Notes: generated by a model not told the origin, from the sequence alone. Positions 43,149 to 52,352 are shown, numbered from the stretch's first letter. The stretch is DNA of 64,000 bases from Candidatus Nezhaarchaeota archaeon (GCA_030055465.1 JASFYF010000001.1:537179-601178); one strand, 5' to 3'. Made by a program: numbers and translations.

Positions 43149-43751
43149 AGTCCTCCGCTTAACGGAGCCTTTAGGCCCTTCCTCTTCGAATACCTCAGCC
43201 TGGAACTTGTAGACCCTCGTGTCTCGGTCCAGCCAAGCATCAGGGTGCACCAGCGCTTTCATGCAGCACTGGCTGAGGAACTCCTCTTCGTTCCAGCCGT
43301 ACTCAACGGCTACCTGCGGCAGCAGCAACCCCCTGAAAGGGCCTTTCTCGATGATTAAGCCGTCCCTCCCCACCTTTATATGTAATGGGTACTCCTGAGG
43401 GTTAGAGGCCTTTATCAGTTGCGGCAGAGTCAAAACGCTCACCTCGAAGACTACATTCTCGAGCTCGGATCCACGTAGCGGCGGAAAACGGGGATCCTCG
43501 AAGGCTGAGCTTAAAGCTGCCTTTATCGTCGCGTCTACGAGCGGGAAGGCGGGTTCGGGAAAACCTATGCAGCCCCTTAGCTCGTTTGAAGGGTAGCCCC
43601 TGATAGTCACGAACACGCCTCGCTTTTCGTGAAGCTTCTGCGGGGCTTCGCTGGGGACTCCTATCACTTTTTTACTACGTGCGTACTCGGTTACTGCTCT
43701 TCTAGCTAGCTTAACGAGGAATTCACCTTCCTCATCGCTCAGGTAAGCCAC
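43140..43751 (-). CDS. AMMECR1-domain protein
   Basis: A 203-residue protein that is a complete AMMECR1 domain. LRGCIGFPEP near residue 58 is the invariant signature, with FEDPRFPPL near 83, EVSVL near 103, and GLLLPQVAVEYGW near 140. The function of the family is not known; its conservation and cysteine-containing LRGCIG suggest catalysis. It is followed on the same strand, at the 5' side, by a Mut7-C nuclease-like gene 6 bases away. Confidence 0.92.
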   Translation of the reverse strand: MAYLSDEEGEFLVKLARRAVTEYARSKKVIGVPSEAPQKLHEKRGVFVTIRGYPSNELRGCIGFPEPAFPLVDATIKAALSSAFEDPRFPPLRGSELENVVFEVSVLTLPQLIKASNPQEYPLHIKVGRDGLIIEKGPFRGLLLPQVAVEYGWNEEEFLSQCCMKALVHPDAWLDRDTRVYKFQAEVFEEEGPKGSVKRRTLG

Positions 43752-43757
43752 TTCTTT

Positions 43758-44243
43758 CTACCTCTCCCTTATATTTCTCCTCACTTCACTTAATATTTTC
43801 TCGATATTTCTCCAGTGGCTACCCATCCAATACGCTTTACCGCACTTGTCGCACAGCCAAAACTTTCCATAACGACGTGCAATTTCACGTGATGGCAAGA
43901 AGTTGAGGGCTTCGGCTGGACCCACTTCCAAGAGCGGACTATTGCAAAGAGGGCAACGGGTTTCCTCAGGCGGCAACGCTACGTCGGCTTCCAATCCTCG
44001 AAGCACCTGGCTCATGTTTTCCACGTGGTCTACGGAGGTTAACAGGATGGATTCGATGCCGTTTTTAACCGCCCTTTCATAGAGCTCTTCATCCCTTGTA
44101 ACCAGAACCCTGCCGGTTTCACTAGCCGTGGACAGCAGGACGTCATCATCGGCTTCCCTCAAGTAAAGGACGTCGAACCCCAGAAACCTAAGCCAACGAG
44201 CCAGCCTACCACACATGCTGTCGAGGATTAGCTTTCTCTTCAC
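43758..44243 (-). CDS. Mut7-C RNase-domain protein, COG1656-like
   Basis: A 161-residue protein. The N-terminal PIN-like nuclease part starts ILDSMCGRLARWLRFLGFD, then DDDVLL and RVLVTRDEELY, giving the acidic active-site set. A zinc ribbon is formed by CPLC near residue 107 and CDKC near 142. This is the Mut7-C/COG1656 layout of predicted RNases. It overlaps pyrC by 4 bases and is within 6 bases of the AMMECR1 gene, so the three genes form an operon. Confidence 0.87.
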   Translation of the reverse strand: MKRKLILDSMCGRLARWLRFLGFDVLYLREADDDVLLSTASETGRVLVTRDEELYERAVKNGIESILLTSVDHVENMSQVLRGLEADVALPPEETRCPLCNSPLLEVGPAEALNFLPSREIARRYGKFWLCDKCGKAYWMGSHWRNIEKILSEVRRNIRER

Positions 44244-45547
44244 GACCTATCACCGGGGAGTAGTATCATGCCTTCTCCACCTCGGCCAACAATGCTGTAG
44301 CCGTCGTTTACGCATATCCCGTTAACGTAGGTTCTTACAGGCAGGCCTGTCAACGTCACGCCTTCAAAAGGCGTGTACTTGGCTTTGGAGACCAGCATGT
44401 CGCTCTTGACCTTAAACTTCCTTTTCGTATCGACCTCTACCAGATCCGCGTAGTAGCCCCTTTCGAGTAGCCCACGCCTCTCCAGCTTGAAGATGGTGGC
44501 CGGCTTGGATGATGCCCTCTCCACGACTAGGCTTAGCGGAAGCCTACCCCTTTTAACTTGGGTTAGGAGTACAGGCATCATGAGTTGCAGGTTGGGGAAC
44601 CCAGGTTTGGGGTCCAATGATGTTTTCTCCTCTAACATGTGGGGTGCGTGGTCGCTCACCAGCGCATCTATGAGACCGCTGCGCAGCCTCTTCAAGAGAC
44701 CCCTAGCACTGGATTTGTTTTTGAGGGGGGGATCCACGTGAGCTAAGGGGCCAATTACATTGTAGAGGGACGAGTCCAAGAAAAGGTGGTGAATGGTAGC
44801 TTCAGTTGACACTTCCGCGCCCGACCTACCTCGACGTGCAACGTCGATGACGCTGGGGCAGGTGACGTGGCACAGGTGAAGCTTAACCTTATGTTTATCC
44901 GACAAGCTCAGCAGCCTCTCCGTTAAGTCCTTCTCGATTCTGCAAAGCTTAACCGATGCCCTCCCCCCCATGGCCCTTACGAGGGGGTAGGGCGACCTGG
45001 CATTGCTGTGAGCCATCAGCCTTCTATTGGTTCTCGATACAGCTTCAAGGATCCCCTCGAGGGTCAGCTCGTCCAACCCATCGTCGTCCATGTAATCATA
45101 AAGGAATATCTTGAAGGCTACTGCTCCGATATCCGCAAGCTTCCTATTAATTAAGGGATCAGTTGACGGCTTACATGCGAAACCCGTGTTGGCGAGTATC
45201 TTGTCTTTAGCAATGTTTATCCTATTTAGAAGCCGTGAAGGGCTGTCCGTTGGAGGGTCATTGTTGGGCATATCAACTACGGAGGTAACCCCACCCAGAA
45301 CCGCGCTTGAAGTCCCACTCTTGAAGTCCTCCTTGTATGAGAATCCCTCGTCTCTAAGGTGTACGTGTACATCCACTATTCCTGGCAGCACCAGTCTCCC
45401 TTCAGCGTTGTACTCTACGTCGTAAGACGTATTGAAGTGATCATTAATGCCGAAGTCGGTTACAAAAGCTTCATCCACCTGTATGAAGCAGTTTTCCACT
45501 ATCTTGCCAGCAACGTGAAGCCTGCAGTTTCTTATCAGGGTCCTCAT
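44240..45547 (-). CDS. pyrC: Dihydroorotase
   Basis: About 435 residues. It closes carbamoyl aspartate to dihydroorotate. The zinc ligand motif DVHVHLRDEG is near residue 57, VVDMPNNDPPT near 90, the AFKIFLYDY segment near 143 may hold the carboxylated lysine, and the catalytic VSDHAPHMLEEK is near 300. This is the class I dihydroorotase form related to allantoinase. The ATG at 45547 (MRTLIRNC) is preferred over an earlier in-frame ATG. Other pyrimidine genes in the window are pyrB, pyrI and pyrH, all unlinked. Confidence 0.9.
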   Translation of the reverse strand: MRTLIRNCRLHVAGKIVENCFIQVDEAFVTDFGINDHFNTSYDVEYNAEGRLVLPGIVDVHVHLRDEGFSYKEDFKSGTSSAVLGGVTSVVDMPNNDPPTDSPSRLLNRINIAKDKILANTGFACKPSTDPLINRKLADIGAVAFKIFLYDYMDDDGLDELTLEGILEAVSRTNRRLMAHSNARSPYPLVRAMGGRASVKLCRIEKDLTERLLSLSDKHKVKLHLCHVTCPSVIDVARRGRSGAEVSTEATIHHLFLDSSLYNVIGPLAHVDPPLKNKSSARGLLKRLRSGLIDALVSDHAPHMLEEKTSLDPKPGFPNLQLMMPVLLTQVKRGRLPLSLVVERASSKPATIFKLERRGLLERGYYADLVEVDTKRKFKVKSDMLVSKAKYTPFEGVTLTGLPVRTYVNGICVNDGYSIVGRGGEGMILLPGDRS

Positions 45548-45548
45548 C

Positions 45549-45875
45549 TCATCCACTTGAAGCCATAGTCAGAGAGGGAAACAGCAAAGTCGCTAGGAGA
45601 GACCATGTCAAAATCCACAACAAGATGTAGGTGAAGAGCCCTCCCCTATAGCTGTAGGAGGCTTCATTAAGCGATGAAATGGCTGCCCTTAAGCAGCGCT
45701 TCACGAAGTAGTAGGATGCCACGTACAGCGCCGTTGCTATTAGGATTGGGATAAAGGAGGACACAATCCCATGGCTTTGCATGGTAAGTAAAGAGGGGTT
45801 TACAAGCGCACTTGTGATCCCAGCTACAATGCCAAAGAGCACCCTAGCCACGTATATCTTCGTCCCTGGCCTCAT
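45549..45875 (-). CDS. Small archaeal membrane protein
   Basis: A 108-residue protein with three or four hydrophobic helices, at about residues 8-28, 39-57, 80-100 and possibly one at the end, separated by short basic loops (VKRCLRAA). No motif is recognisable. It abuts the dihydroorotase gene on the same strand and would be cotranscribed. The 174-base gap to the next gene contains two TATA-like boxes, one for each divergent gene. The function is unknown. Confidence 0.65.
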   Translation of the reverse strand: MRPGTKIYVARVLFGIVAGITSALVNPSLLTMQSHGIVSSFIPILIATALYVASYYFVKRCLRAAISSLNEASYSYRGGLFTYILLWILTWSLLATLLFPSLTMASSG

Positions 45876-46049
45876 CTGAATCTGGAAATCTAATTTGGCC
45901 TTCCCTAATAAAGCTTTTAAAAGGGCCTCACCTTCTCAGTTGTGAACTTCAAGCTTTGCCTCACCGCTTAGCGGAAGGGACTCAGTTAAAACTGAAAGTG
46001 AACCCGAATAGCTTGCTTTGGTATTGAGTTTGAAGAAAAGGCGGTTGAA

Positions 46050-48038
46050 ATGCTGGACAAGCTAAAGCCTAAAAGAAGCCTTTCAGCTCTAGATGTTAGG
46101 GCGTTGGTCAAGGAAATAGCCGATCGAGTAGTTAATGGAACCGTAATCAACGTCTACCTAATCAACGACATATTCATGTTAAGAGTTAGGTGCGCTGACG
46201 GCGTGGCAAGATTATTAACAGTTAAGCTACCTCGATGGCTCACGATATCGAAGTACGACATGGATAAGCCCGCCTTGCCGACGGCTTTCTGCAAACAGCT
46301 TAGAAAGCACCTAAATGGAGCGAGGCTCACCGCGGTGGAGCAAGTAGGCTTCGACAGAATACTTAGGTTGAGGGCTGAGAGAGAGGGGGTGCTCTATGAG
46401 CTTATAGTGGAGCTGGTAAGGGAGGGCAACATAGTTTTATGCGATGAGCACTCAACTATACTTGGAGCCTACAGGAAAGCCGAGTACAAGGATAGAGTTG
46501 TGGAGGGTGGTGCTAAGTATCAGCCCCCGCCCAACCTGGTGGCTGAGGCGGGCTGGAATCTCATCGCTGACTCGCTGTCGGGTTTGAAGAAACCGAACGC
46601 CTTTTACCTAGCCTTAGCGTTGGTCGGCTCGCCAGAGCTAGCCTATGAAGTGTTGACCAGAAGCGGGGTCAGCCCAGATCAGGACGCTGAAGCATCGCGC
46701 TGGAGGATTTTGGAAAAGGCTAAGGAGCTCCTAAGCTCCCTTGAAAGGACGAAGCCCCAAATAGTCTACTGGGAGGGTAAGCCGTTCTCCGTTCTTCCAG
46801 TCGAGTTCGAAGTCTACCGCAACTTAGAGAAAGGGTTCTACAGCTCCTTCCATGAGGCTGTAGCGGACTTCTTCCTGGACGACCTGAAGGAAGCCCTGTT
46901 AGGCGTGGAGGATATAAAACAAGAGGAGGAGAGGCTTAAGGCCTCAATAGAGGAGGCGAAGGGAAGGCTCCATGATCTGGCCCGTAGGGCTGAGGGCCTG
47001 GAGAAGGCCATAAAATTCATGGAGGCGAACGGCGAAGCCTTCGAAGAGCTATTAGGCGAGGTTGCCAGGAGGTGGCCGCAGGTGCTGCGGGGTGCCGATA
47101 AGCTAGAAGCACAAGGCGTGAGAGTGCTTAGAGTTAACGCGGAGGAAAGGATCATTAACGTTGATGTTAACGGCGTGGAGATATCTTTAAACCCATTCCA
47201 AGGATTAATGTCGAACATGTCGAGCTTATACGATGAATTGAAGGCTTTGAGGAGAAAGCTCAGCTCCGGGGTCAAAGCGCTTGAAGAGCTGAATAAAAAT
47301 TTGCTGGAGCTAGCTGAGAAGAAGAAAAGAGCCCAAGAGGAGGCGAAGAGGCGTATAAGAATTCGGAGAGAAGCCAAGCATTGGTACGAGAGGTTCCTGT
47401 GGTTTAGGTCAAGCGATGGTTTCATAGTGGTGGCGGGCAGGGACGCCTCTCAAAACGAGGTGCTAGTCAAGAGGTACCTAGAAGACGACGACGTTTTCCT
47501 CCACGCAGATATCACCGGTGCACCTGTTGTAGTAGTTAAATGCGGTGGAGGGGAGGCTTCGCAGACGGCAATCCAAGAGGCTGCACAGTTCGCAGCTTCG
47601 TACTCTAAGGCGTGGAAAGTCGGCCTAGGATCGGTGGACGTCTACTGGGTCTACGGAAGACAGGTATCCAAGACACCTCAATCAGGCGAGTACCTGCCGA
47701 AAGGCTCATTTATGGTTCGAGGGCTGAGAAGCTACCTCAGAGGCGTGGAATTGAAGGTGGCGGTGGGGCTCAAGGTGGAGGAGGGCCGCGAGTTCTACGT
47801 GGTCTCGGGGCCCCCTCAAGCCCTTAAAGGTTGGGCTGAGTTCTACGTCACGCTGGTCCCCGGCGACGGCGACAGGGGTAGGACGGCTGTTAGAATAGCA
47901 AAGATCTTCAACGAGAGGCTGCGCTCACTAGGTTTTGGGGACTCGTACATAAGGGCCGACGATGTGTTAAAGTTTCTACCCATCGGAGGCCTCAAAATAG
48001 CCGGCAGGTCCGATATTAGTCCACCGGGCGGACTTTAA
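46050..48038 (+). CDS. Rqc2/NEMF (RqcH) homologue, NFACT protein
   Basis: A 662-residue protein. NFACT-N spans about 1-200 (MLDKLKPKRSLSALDVRALVKEI at the start), followed by a helical region. A long coiled coil lies at about 285-345 and 390-440, and the NFACT-R domain starts at WYERFLWFRSSDGFIVVAGRD near residue 449, with DVFLHADITGAPVVVVK after it. The C-terminal part closes with the YWVYGRQVSK stretch. Homologues bind stalled large ribosomal subunits and add C-terminal tails to nascent chains. A role in archaeal ribosome quality control is expected from the family. Confidence 0.92.
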   Translation: MLDKLKPKRSLSALDVRALVKEIADRVVNGTVINVYLINDIFMLRVRCADGVARLLTVKLPRWLTISKYDMDKPALPTAFCKQLRKHLNGARLTAVEQVGFDRILRLRAEREGVLYELIVELVREGNIVLCDEHSTILGAYRKAEYKDRVVEGGAKYQPPPNLVAEAGWNLIADSLSGLKKPNAFYLALALVGSPELAYEVLTRSGVSPDQDAEASRWRILEKAKELLSSLERTKPQIVYWEGKPFSVLPVEFEVYRNLEKGFYSSFHEAVADFFLDDLKEALLGVEDIKQEEERLKASIEEAKGRLHDLARRAEGLEKAIKFMEANGEAFEELLGEVARRWPQVLRGADKLEAQGVRVLRVNAEERIINVDVNGVEISLNPFQGLMSNMSSLYDELKALRRKLSSGVKALEELNKNLLELAEKKKRAQEEAKRRIRIRREAKHWYERFLWFRSSDGFIVVAGRDASQNEVLVKRYLEDDDVFLHADITGAPVVVVKCGGGEASQTAIQEAAQFAASYSKAWKVGLGSVDVYWVYGRQVSKTPQSGEYLPKGSFMVRGLRSYLRGVELKVAVGLKVEEGREFYVVSGPPQALKGWAEFYVTLVPGDGDRGRTAVRIAKIFNERLRSLGFGDSYIRADDVLKFLPIGGLKIAGRSDISPPGGL

Positions 48039-48128
48039 AATCCTAAAGCATTTCATTCATATGTCTCTAGGACCTGAGGGGCTCTAAACATCGCCTCAGA
48101 ACTTTTGGAGGTTCAATCGTTGGTTTAT

Positions 48129-48716
48129 TTAAAGGGGTGTGAAGGTGGTTTCAAGCTCTTCTTCACCAGCCTTTTCAAGCTCATCCAACCTCTCATTCAC
48201 TATCAGGCATCCTCGCAGTGAGCTTATGTTCACCTTTAAGCTCAGGGTTCTAGCTGCCCCTTCGATAAGCCTGGAGTAGGCCTTCAATATATCCTCCGTG
48301 AGGTTTTGTCCTAACACCACTATTCTTCTCTCCCCCTCAAAGACTTGAATGGATACCTTGGCTACCCCATCAAATAGGGCGTACAGCAAAGCTTCAAGGG
48401 CCCTCCAACCCTTTAACCCCCTTATCGAGGTTAGCAACGCCATCCTCTCCCCCATGCTGTCCCATTCATCCACGTTGTTTGGGGAGACGTCGCTTACCGG
48501 TGCCAATATCATCCCAGCTGCCTTCGCGCTGGATTGTGCAACGTACTCCTCAACCATCTTCTCAACAGTTAAGCCAAGCGATTCAGCCTTAAGGGCTATG
48601 GAGATCAGCCTGTTTATGTACGAGTACATTGTTAAGCCTTTGTTCCGCACTATTCCCTCGAGCTTATCCACAAGATCCCTACTGGCTGCTAGAACCTTTC
48701 TCTTCAGTCTCCCCAC
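48129..48716 (-). CDS. RHH-type DNA-binding protein with uncharacterised C-domain (paralogue B)
   Basis: A 195-residue protein. Residues 1-45 look like a ribbon-helix-helix domain (ASRDLVDKLEGIVRNKGLTMYSYINRLISIAL). A linker with EEYVAQSSAKAAG follows, then an alpha/beta domain from about 78 to 190. Compared with the gene at 48679-49281, order and several motifs are shared (EYV-x-S-x3-K-x2-G, a W-x-x-x-G region), so the two are diverged duplicates. The start overlaps the end of the other copy by 38 bases. No function is known to me; a transcriptional regulator is likely. Confidence 0.65.
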   Translation of the reverse strand: MGRLKRKVLAASRDLVDKLEGIVRNKGLTMYSYINRLISIALKAESLGLTVEKMVEEYVAQSSAKAAGMILAPVSDVSPNNVDEWDSMGERMALLTSIRGLKGWRALEALLYALFDGVAKVSIQVFEGERRIVVLGQNLTEDILKAYSRLIEGAARTLSLKVNISSLRGCLIVNERLDELEKAGEEELETTFTPL

Positions 48717-49281
48717 CTCTCCTGAAGCTTGCTATAACCGCTCCTTCAACAACCTTCGAGCCTGCAGGCTCGTAGCCCTGCGCCTCCATGAATCCGCTTA
48801 GCATGGCCTTTAACGCCTCACATGCGTTCCTGCTTCTCCCAGGGCAGACGGCTACTACTTCCATCATTTCGCCTTTGCTGCTGAGAGCTATATCGGAGGC
48901 GTCCATAAGCATGACCCTAAGGAGGCTCCTCAACTCTTCAGGCCCCCTCCCCTTAACCTTAAAAATGTTGCCGTAGGTTGACCCGACCTCCCTCCAAGCC
49001 TCTAAGTCTATGGATTCATTGTTGTTGAGCAGCTTGTTAAGTATCTTCACCGGCATCACCGTGAAGCCAAACTTTTTAAGCTCGCTTAACATGACGTACT
49101 CCTTCATGGCTTCGTCTGGCTTAACATCGGTGTTTGAAACAACATTTAAGGCCTCGCTCAGCAGCTCGTTTATCATGGTTCTAATAGACTTCCCAGACCT
49201 TTCAGCTAGGATGCTCAGGCCCCTTATAATTTCTTCAGACACGGGGACAAGCCGAGCCGCACTTCTACTTGACAAGCTCAA
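48679..49281 (-). CDS. RHH-type DNA-binding protein with uncharacterised C-domain (paralogue A)
   Basis: A 200-residue protein. A clear ribbon-helix-helix block is at about 12-46: VSEEIIRGLSILAERSGKS, then RTMINELLSEAL. After EYVMLSELKKFG comes an alpha/beta domain of about 120 residues, which shows no catalytic motif. It is the upstream member of a tandem overlapping pair. The genes share strand with the large surface-protein gene, which lies 87 bases upstream. RHH proteins bind palindromic operators as dimers, so the palindrome in the surface-protein promoter is a possible target. That link is inference. Confidence 0.68.
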   Translation of the reverse strand: MSLSSRSAARLVPVSEEIIRGLSILAERSGKSIRTMINELLSEALNVVSNTDVKPDEAMKEYVMLSELKKFGFTVMPVKILNKLLNNNESIDLEAWREVGSTYGNIFKVKGRGPEELRSLLRVMLMDASDIALSSKGEMMEVVAVCPGRSRNACEALKAMLSGFMEAQGYEPAGSKVVEGAVIASFRRGGETEEKGSSSQ

Positions 49282-49325
49282 TACCCCATACAGTCTGTAA
49301 CCAAAGAACCAGAAAAAGCTTAGGC

Positions 49326-49345
49326 TTAAAATGAGAATAAAAAAT
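49326..49345 (-). terminator. T-rich terminator after the surface-protein gene
   Basis: On the minus strand, CTCATTTTTTATTCTCATTTTA lies about 25-45 bases past the surface-protein stop. Oligo-T runs of this kind terminate archaeal transcription without a hairpin. The same AT-rich stretch also supplies a TATA-like box for the downstream RHH gene. Confidence 0.45.
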
Positions 49346-49367
49346 GAGGGTTGGGTAATGTTAGCGC

Positions 49368-52292
49368 TTAGCTAGTAACCTTCTTGGAGACCTTGGAGAC
49401 CTGCAGCACAGCCACTATGGCTGCGACAGCGGCTATTAGCGATAGGACGATGGCCACCCATATCAACATCGGTAATCCAGCAACCGCAGATGCTGCGGAG
49501 TCAACATTGGAGCTCACGGTATTAAGCAAGCTTGCTAGGTTGCCCACGTTTGTCTTAATGGTGCCGGCGTCGGTCTTAATGGTGGCGACGTCACCCTTAA
49601 CCTCGGTCACAACGGCGTTCAAGCTGCTGAGCATTGTTGCTAGGTTGCCCACGTTTGTCTTAATGGTGCCGGCGTCGGTCTTAATGGTGGCGACGTCACC
49701 CTTAACCTCGGTCACAACGGCGTTCAAGCTGCTGAGCGCAGCCACCAAGTCGTCAACCCTAGCCTTCACGTATCCGGTATTAGCCTTTAATATCGCCAAG
49801 TCTCCTTCGATATTCACCAACGTTGTTGCAGCATTTCCCATGAGTGCCTTGAGCTCACCAACTCCGCTCACGATTCTGCCTATCTCCTTCAGGTCGTTGA
49901 CCACTATTACGGTGTCGTTAGCAGCCTTGCAACCTATGTACAGGCTTATGGTGTAGGTCTTTGGCTCCACCAACGGTAGAACGAAGGCGGGCTTAACCTT
50001 AACGGTGACTGAGTCGGAGAGGGCAACCGGGTAGGATACTATCGTTCCATTGGCGTTTGTCGTCCACGAACTGACGTAGTACGTCAGAGGCGTTAACGCA
50101 TCTGTTCCGTCAGCCAGCAGAAGCTGGGCTTCCTCGTTAGCTGGGTAGCCTGTACCTATGACGTTTATTATTCCGCTGCCCACTATCTCGCCTGGGGTAA
50201 GTATTAAGCCTGGTATAACTGTGAACTGCGCGGTTCTGCTTACTCCCTTAGCGTCCGTTGCCGTTATGGTATATGTGCCTGAAGGAGCTGTTGGGAACAC
50301 GAAGCTGCCCGTGAAGGTTCCCTCGGAGTCCGTTGGAACGTTAATTAACACTAAGACCGTCTTGCCCGTTAGGTATGGCAGGCCGCTAATCGTCACGTTA
50401 ACCTTGGAGTTCGGCGTGAACTGGGTGCCGGTGACGGTCACGGTTGTGCCCAAGGATTTGCCTGATACTGGTTCAGTGTATATTCCAGCTGTTACGAGGT
50501 AGACGTCCTGAGCCTTCGTGAGGTTGCTTGCAGTAACCATGCTCTCAGGCGGCACTGTCCCCTTGGCAGGCGTTAGGATGAAGCCGGCGAGGAAGAAGTA
50601 CGTCGTGTCGCTGCCCACGTTGTCTCCCAGATCGCGCGCGTTAACGGTTACGTCATACTTTCCAGAGGTCATGCCCGTTGTTGTTAACGAGCACCACCAC
50701 ATCCTAGTAGCTGGGTCGAACACCATGTCCACTGTGGTGGACCAGGTGGAGTTTGATATCTTAGCCTTGACGGTTCCAGCCGACATGATGACGCCTGAAG
50801 TAGCATAGGTCACCTTCGCACCTATGTACACGGTGCTTCCGGGCACGAAGGCCTTCTTGATGGCAGTAGGTGATTTCTCGCTGTAGGTCTCGGCGTTAAC
50901 TATCAGGCTGGTCACTCCCACCTTGAACTGGTCGGAGTACACATTGCTGGCCGGGCCAGTGTTGTCGCAGGCGTCTTCAAGATCGTTGGCCTTTATCAGG
51001 AACTTGTAGGCCCCCATGGGGGCGTCCGCCGGAACATACCACGTAACGTTGTAGATGCCCTTGGAGATCTTGCTTATCGAGGAGGCCGAGGCGAAGATGG
51101 CGCCGGTGGTCGCGTTGACCACGTAGACCTTGCACGCCGGGATGTCTAACTCCACAAGCGAGTCGTCACCCGCATAAGTGACCTTTATGCGCCACGTAAC
51201 CCATGACGCCCTCGGAACCACCGACTCCGGTTGGATCAGCTGTTCAACGACGAGCACGGCCTTTTCAACCGTTACATCCACTTGGTCTTCGCCTGAGTTG
51301 CCGTAGAAGTCCAGGGCATCAGCGTAGAAGTTCCACGTACCCGTAGCATTGCACGGATAGGTCTTATAGCCTCCCCTCCACGTTGCTGAGGTGGCGTAGA
51401 AGGTCAAGGGCACCTCCAAGGACTCTCCATCAGCTGCCGTTATGGTGACGTTTACCTGCCCAGCCGTCATTGGCGTGTAGTCCTTGTAGAGGACCTCCAC
51501 CTCTATCGGTATGGTCTCAGTTCTCTTCCACTTGCTTCCGTCCTCGGGACTTATAATGTTAACTATTAACTCCTTTGTGACCTTGAACTTCTCTTGGTCC
51601 TCAATGGGCTTACCCGGCTGATCCATTTGGATATAGCTTGTTATCTTAACTGTATATTCGCCCTCAGGTACAGTGGATGGTATCGGCTTCGAGACGTTCG
51701 AGAAGAGGCCGTTGGCGTCAGCCTTACACCTCACCGGCGATCCACCGAAGAGATCATTTGTGATGGTGTCAACTTCTATCTCAACAATGCTGTTGGGGCT
51801 TGCTCCCCCACCCCATATCTTCAGAACCCTTCCATAGTTTATTTCGGGCGCGCTGATCGCCCATATACCGAAGGTGCAGTTTTTGAGGAGGTTGCCCACA
51901 GCATCGTAGAGGTATGCCCTCCAAGTTCCAGTTATGGTTTCGGGTTTAGCATCCTTAGTTGGAGGCACTATGAATATCACATCGCCTGATGCTGCTCCAC
52001 TTATGGTGCCCAAGTAGGTGAGGGGTTCTGTTGCCGTCGGCGCGATCTTCCTTATCTCAACTCTATAGATCTTCGACGGGTCTAAGCCGCTGTAGCTCAC
52101 GATAACGGTAACGAAGCCCTGCGGGACGTAGCTGCCATCCTTTTCCATCCACTGCATCACGTAGAGAGCCTTGTCGGTCCATATCTGGAGTTCGGCCTTG
52201 GCTACAGGTGGATTTACCGTTCCCGCTATTATGGCGAGCACCAATAGTGCTGTTAGACATGTAGAGACGTAAAGCCTATACTTTCCACTCAT
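49368..52292 (-). CDS. Large S-layer-like surface protein with C-terminal coiled coil and membrane anchor
   Basis: A 974-residue secreted protein. A signal peptide with TALLVLAIIAGTV ends near AKA at residue 33. About 800 residues of Ig-like beta domains follow, rich in Thr, Ser, Val and Tyr, with repeated motifs such as VTVTGTQFTPNSKV. A coiled coil of heptads (about 840-940) contains two identical 35-residue blocks. A transmembrane helix (WVAIVLSLIAAVAAIVAVLQV) and a short basic tail end the protein. The design recalls crenarchaeal S-layer stalk proteins of SlaB type. No enzyme motif is seen. Confidence 0.82.
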   Translation of the reverse strand: MSGKYRLYVSTCLTALLVLAIIAGTVNPPVAKAELQIWTDKALYVMQWMEKDGSYVPQGFVTVIVSYSGLDPSKIYRVEIRKIAPTATEPLTYLGTISGAASGDVIFIVPPTKDAKPETITGTWRAYLYDAVGNLLKNCTFGIWAISAPEINYGRVLKIWGGGASPNSIVEIEVDTITNDLFGGSPVRCKADANGLFSNVSKPIPSTVPEGEYTVKITSYIQMDQPGKPIEDQEKFKVTKELIVNIISPEDGSKWKRTETIPIEVEVLYKDYTPMTAGQVNVTITAADGESLEVPLTFYATSATWRGGYKTYPCNATGTWNFYADALDFYGNSGEDQVDVTVEKAVLVVEQLIQPESVVPRASWVTWRIKVTYAGDDSLVELDIPACKVYVVNATTGAIFASASSISKISKGIYNVTWYVPADAPMGAYKFLIKANDLEDACDNTGPASNVYSDQFKVGVTSLIVNAETYSEKSPTAIKKAFVPGSTVYIGAKVTYATSGVIMSAGTVKAKISNSTWSTTVDMVFDPATRMWWCSLTTTGMTSGKYDVTVNARDLGDNVGSDTTYFFLAGFILTPAKGTVPPESMVTASNLTKAQDVYLVTAGIYTEPVSGKSLGTTVTVTGTQFTPNSKVNVTISGLPYLTGKTVLVLINVPTDSEGTFTGSFVFPTAPSGTYTITATDAKGVSRTAQFTVIPGLILTPGEIVGSGIINVIGTGYPANEEAQLLLADGTDALTPLTYYVSSWTTNANGTIVSYPVALSDSVTVKVKPAFVLPLVEPKTYTISLYIGCKAANDTVIVVNDLKEIGRIVSGVGELKALMGNAATTLVNIEGDLAILKANTGYVKARVDDLVAALSSLNAVVTEVKGDVATIKTDAGTIKTNVGNLATMLSSLNAVVTEVKGDVATIKTDAGTIKTNVGNLASLLNTVSSNVDSAASAVAGLPMLIWVAIVLSLIAAVAAIVAVLQVSKVSKKVTS
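49532..49737. repeat. Exact direct repeat, two copies of 101 bp, 105-bp period
   Basis: Bases 49532-49632 and 49637-49737 are identical by eye over 101 bp and are separated by 4 bp. The period is 105 bp, which is 35 codons or five heptads of the coiled coil. Identity at synonymous sites shows a very recent duplication or active homogenisation. The coding frame is kept. Confidence 0.85.
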
Positions 52293-52299
52293 ATAGTCT

Positions 52300-52315
52300 C
52301 ACCGCTTTTGCGGTG
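52300..52315 (-). promoter_or_regulatory. Leader hairpin covering the surface-protein ribosome site
   Basis: The 16 bases form a perfect 6-bp hairpin, CACCGC-AAAA-GCGGTG on the mRNA strand. The GGTG of the ribosome site (GGTGAG, 6-11 bases before the ATG) lies in its 3' arm. The hairpin can mask the site and so influence translation of the surface protein. Confidence 0.55.
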
Positions 52316-52352
52316 AATAAAGCGTGGTAAGCCATATTTAATCTTCATGTAC

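Noticed and set aside
51594-51989. A 131-codon open frame antisense to the surface-protein gene
   Set aside because: It is the mirror of the long coding frame on the minus strand and lacks a ribosome site and recognisable domain.
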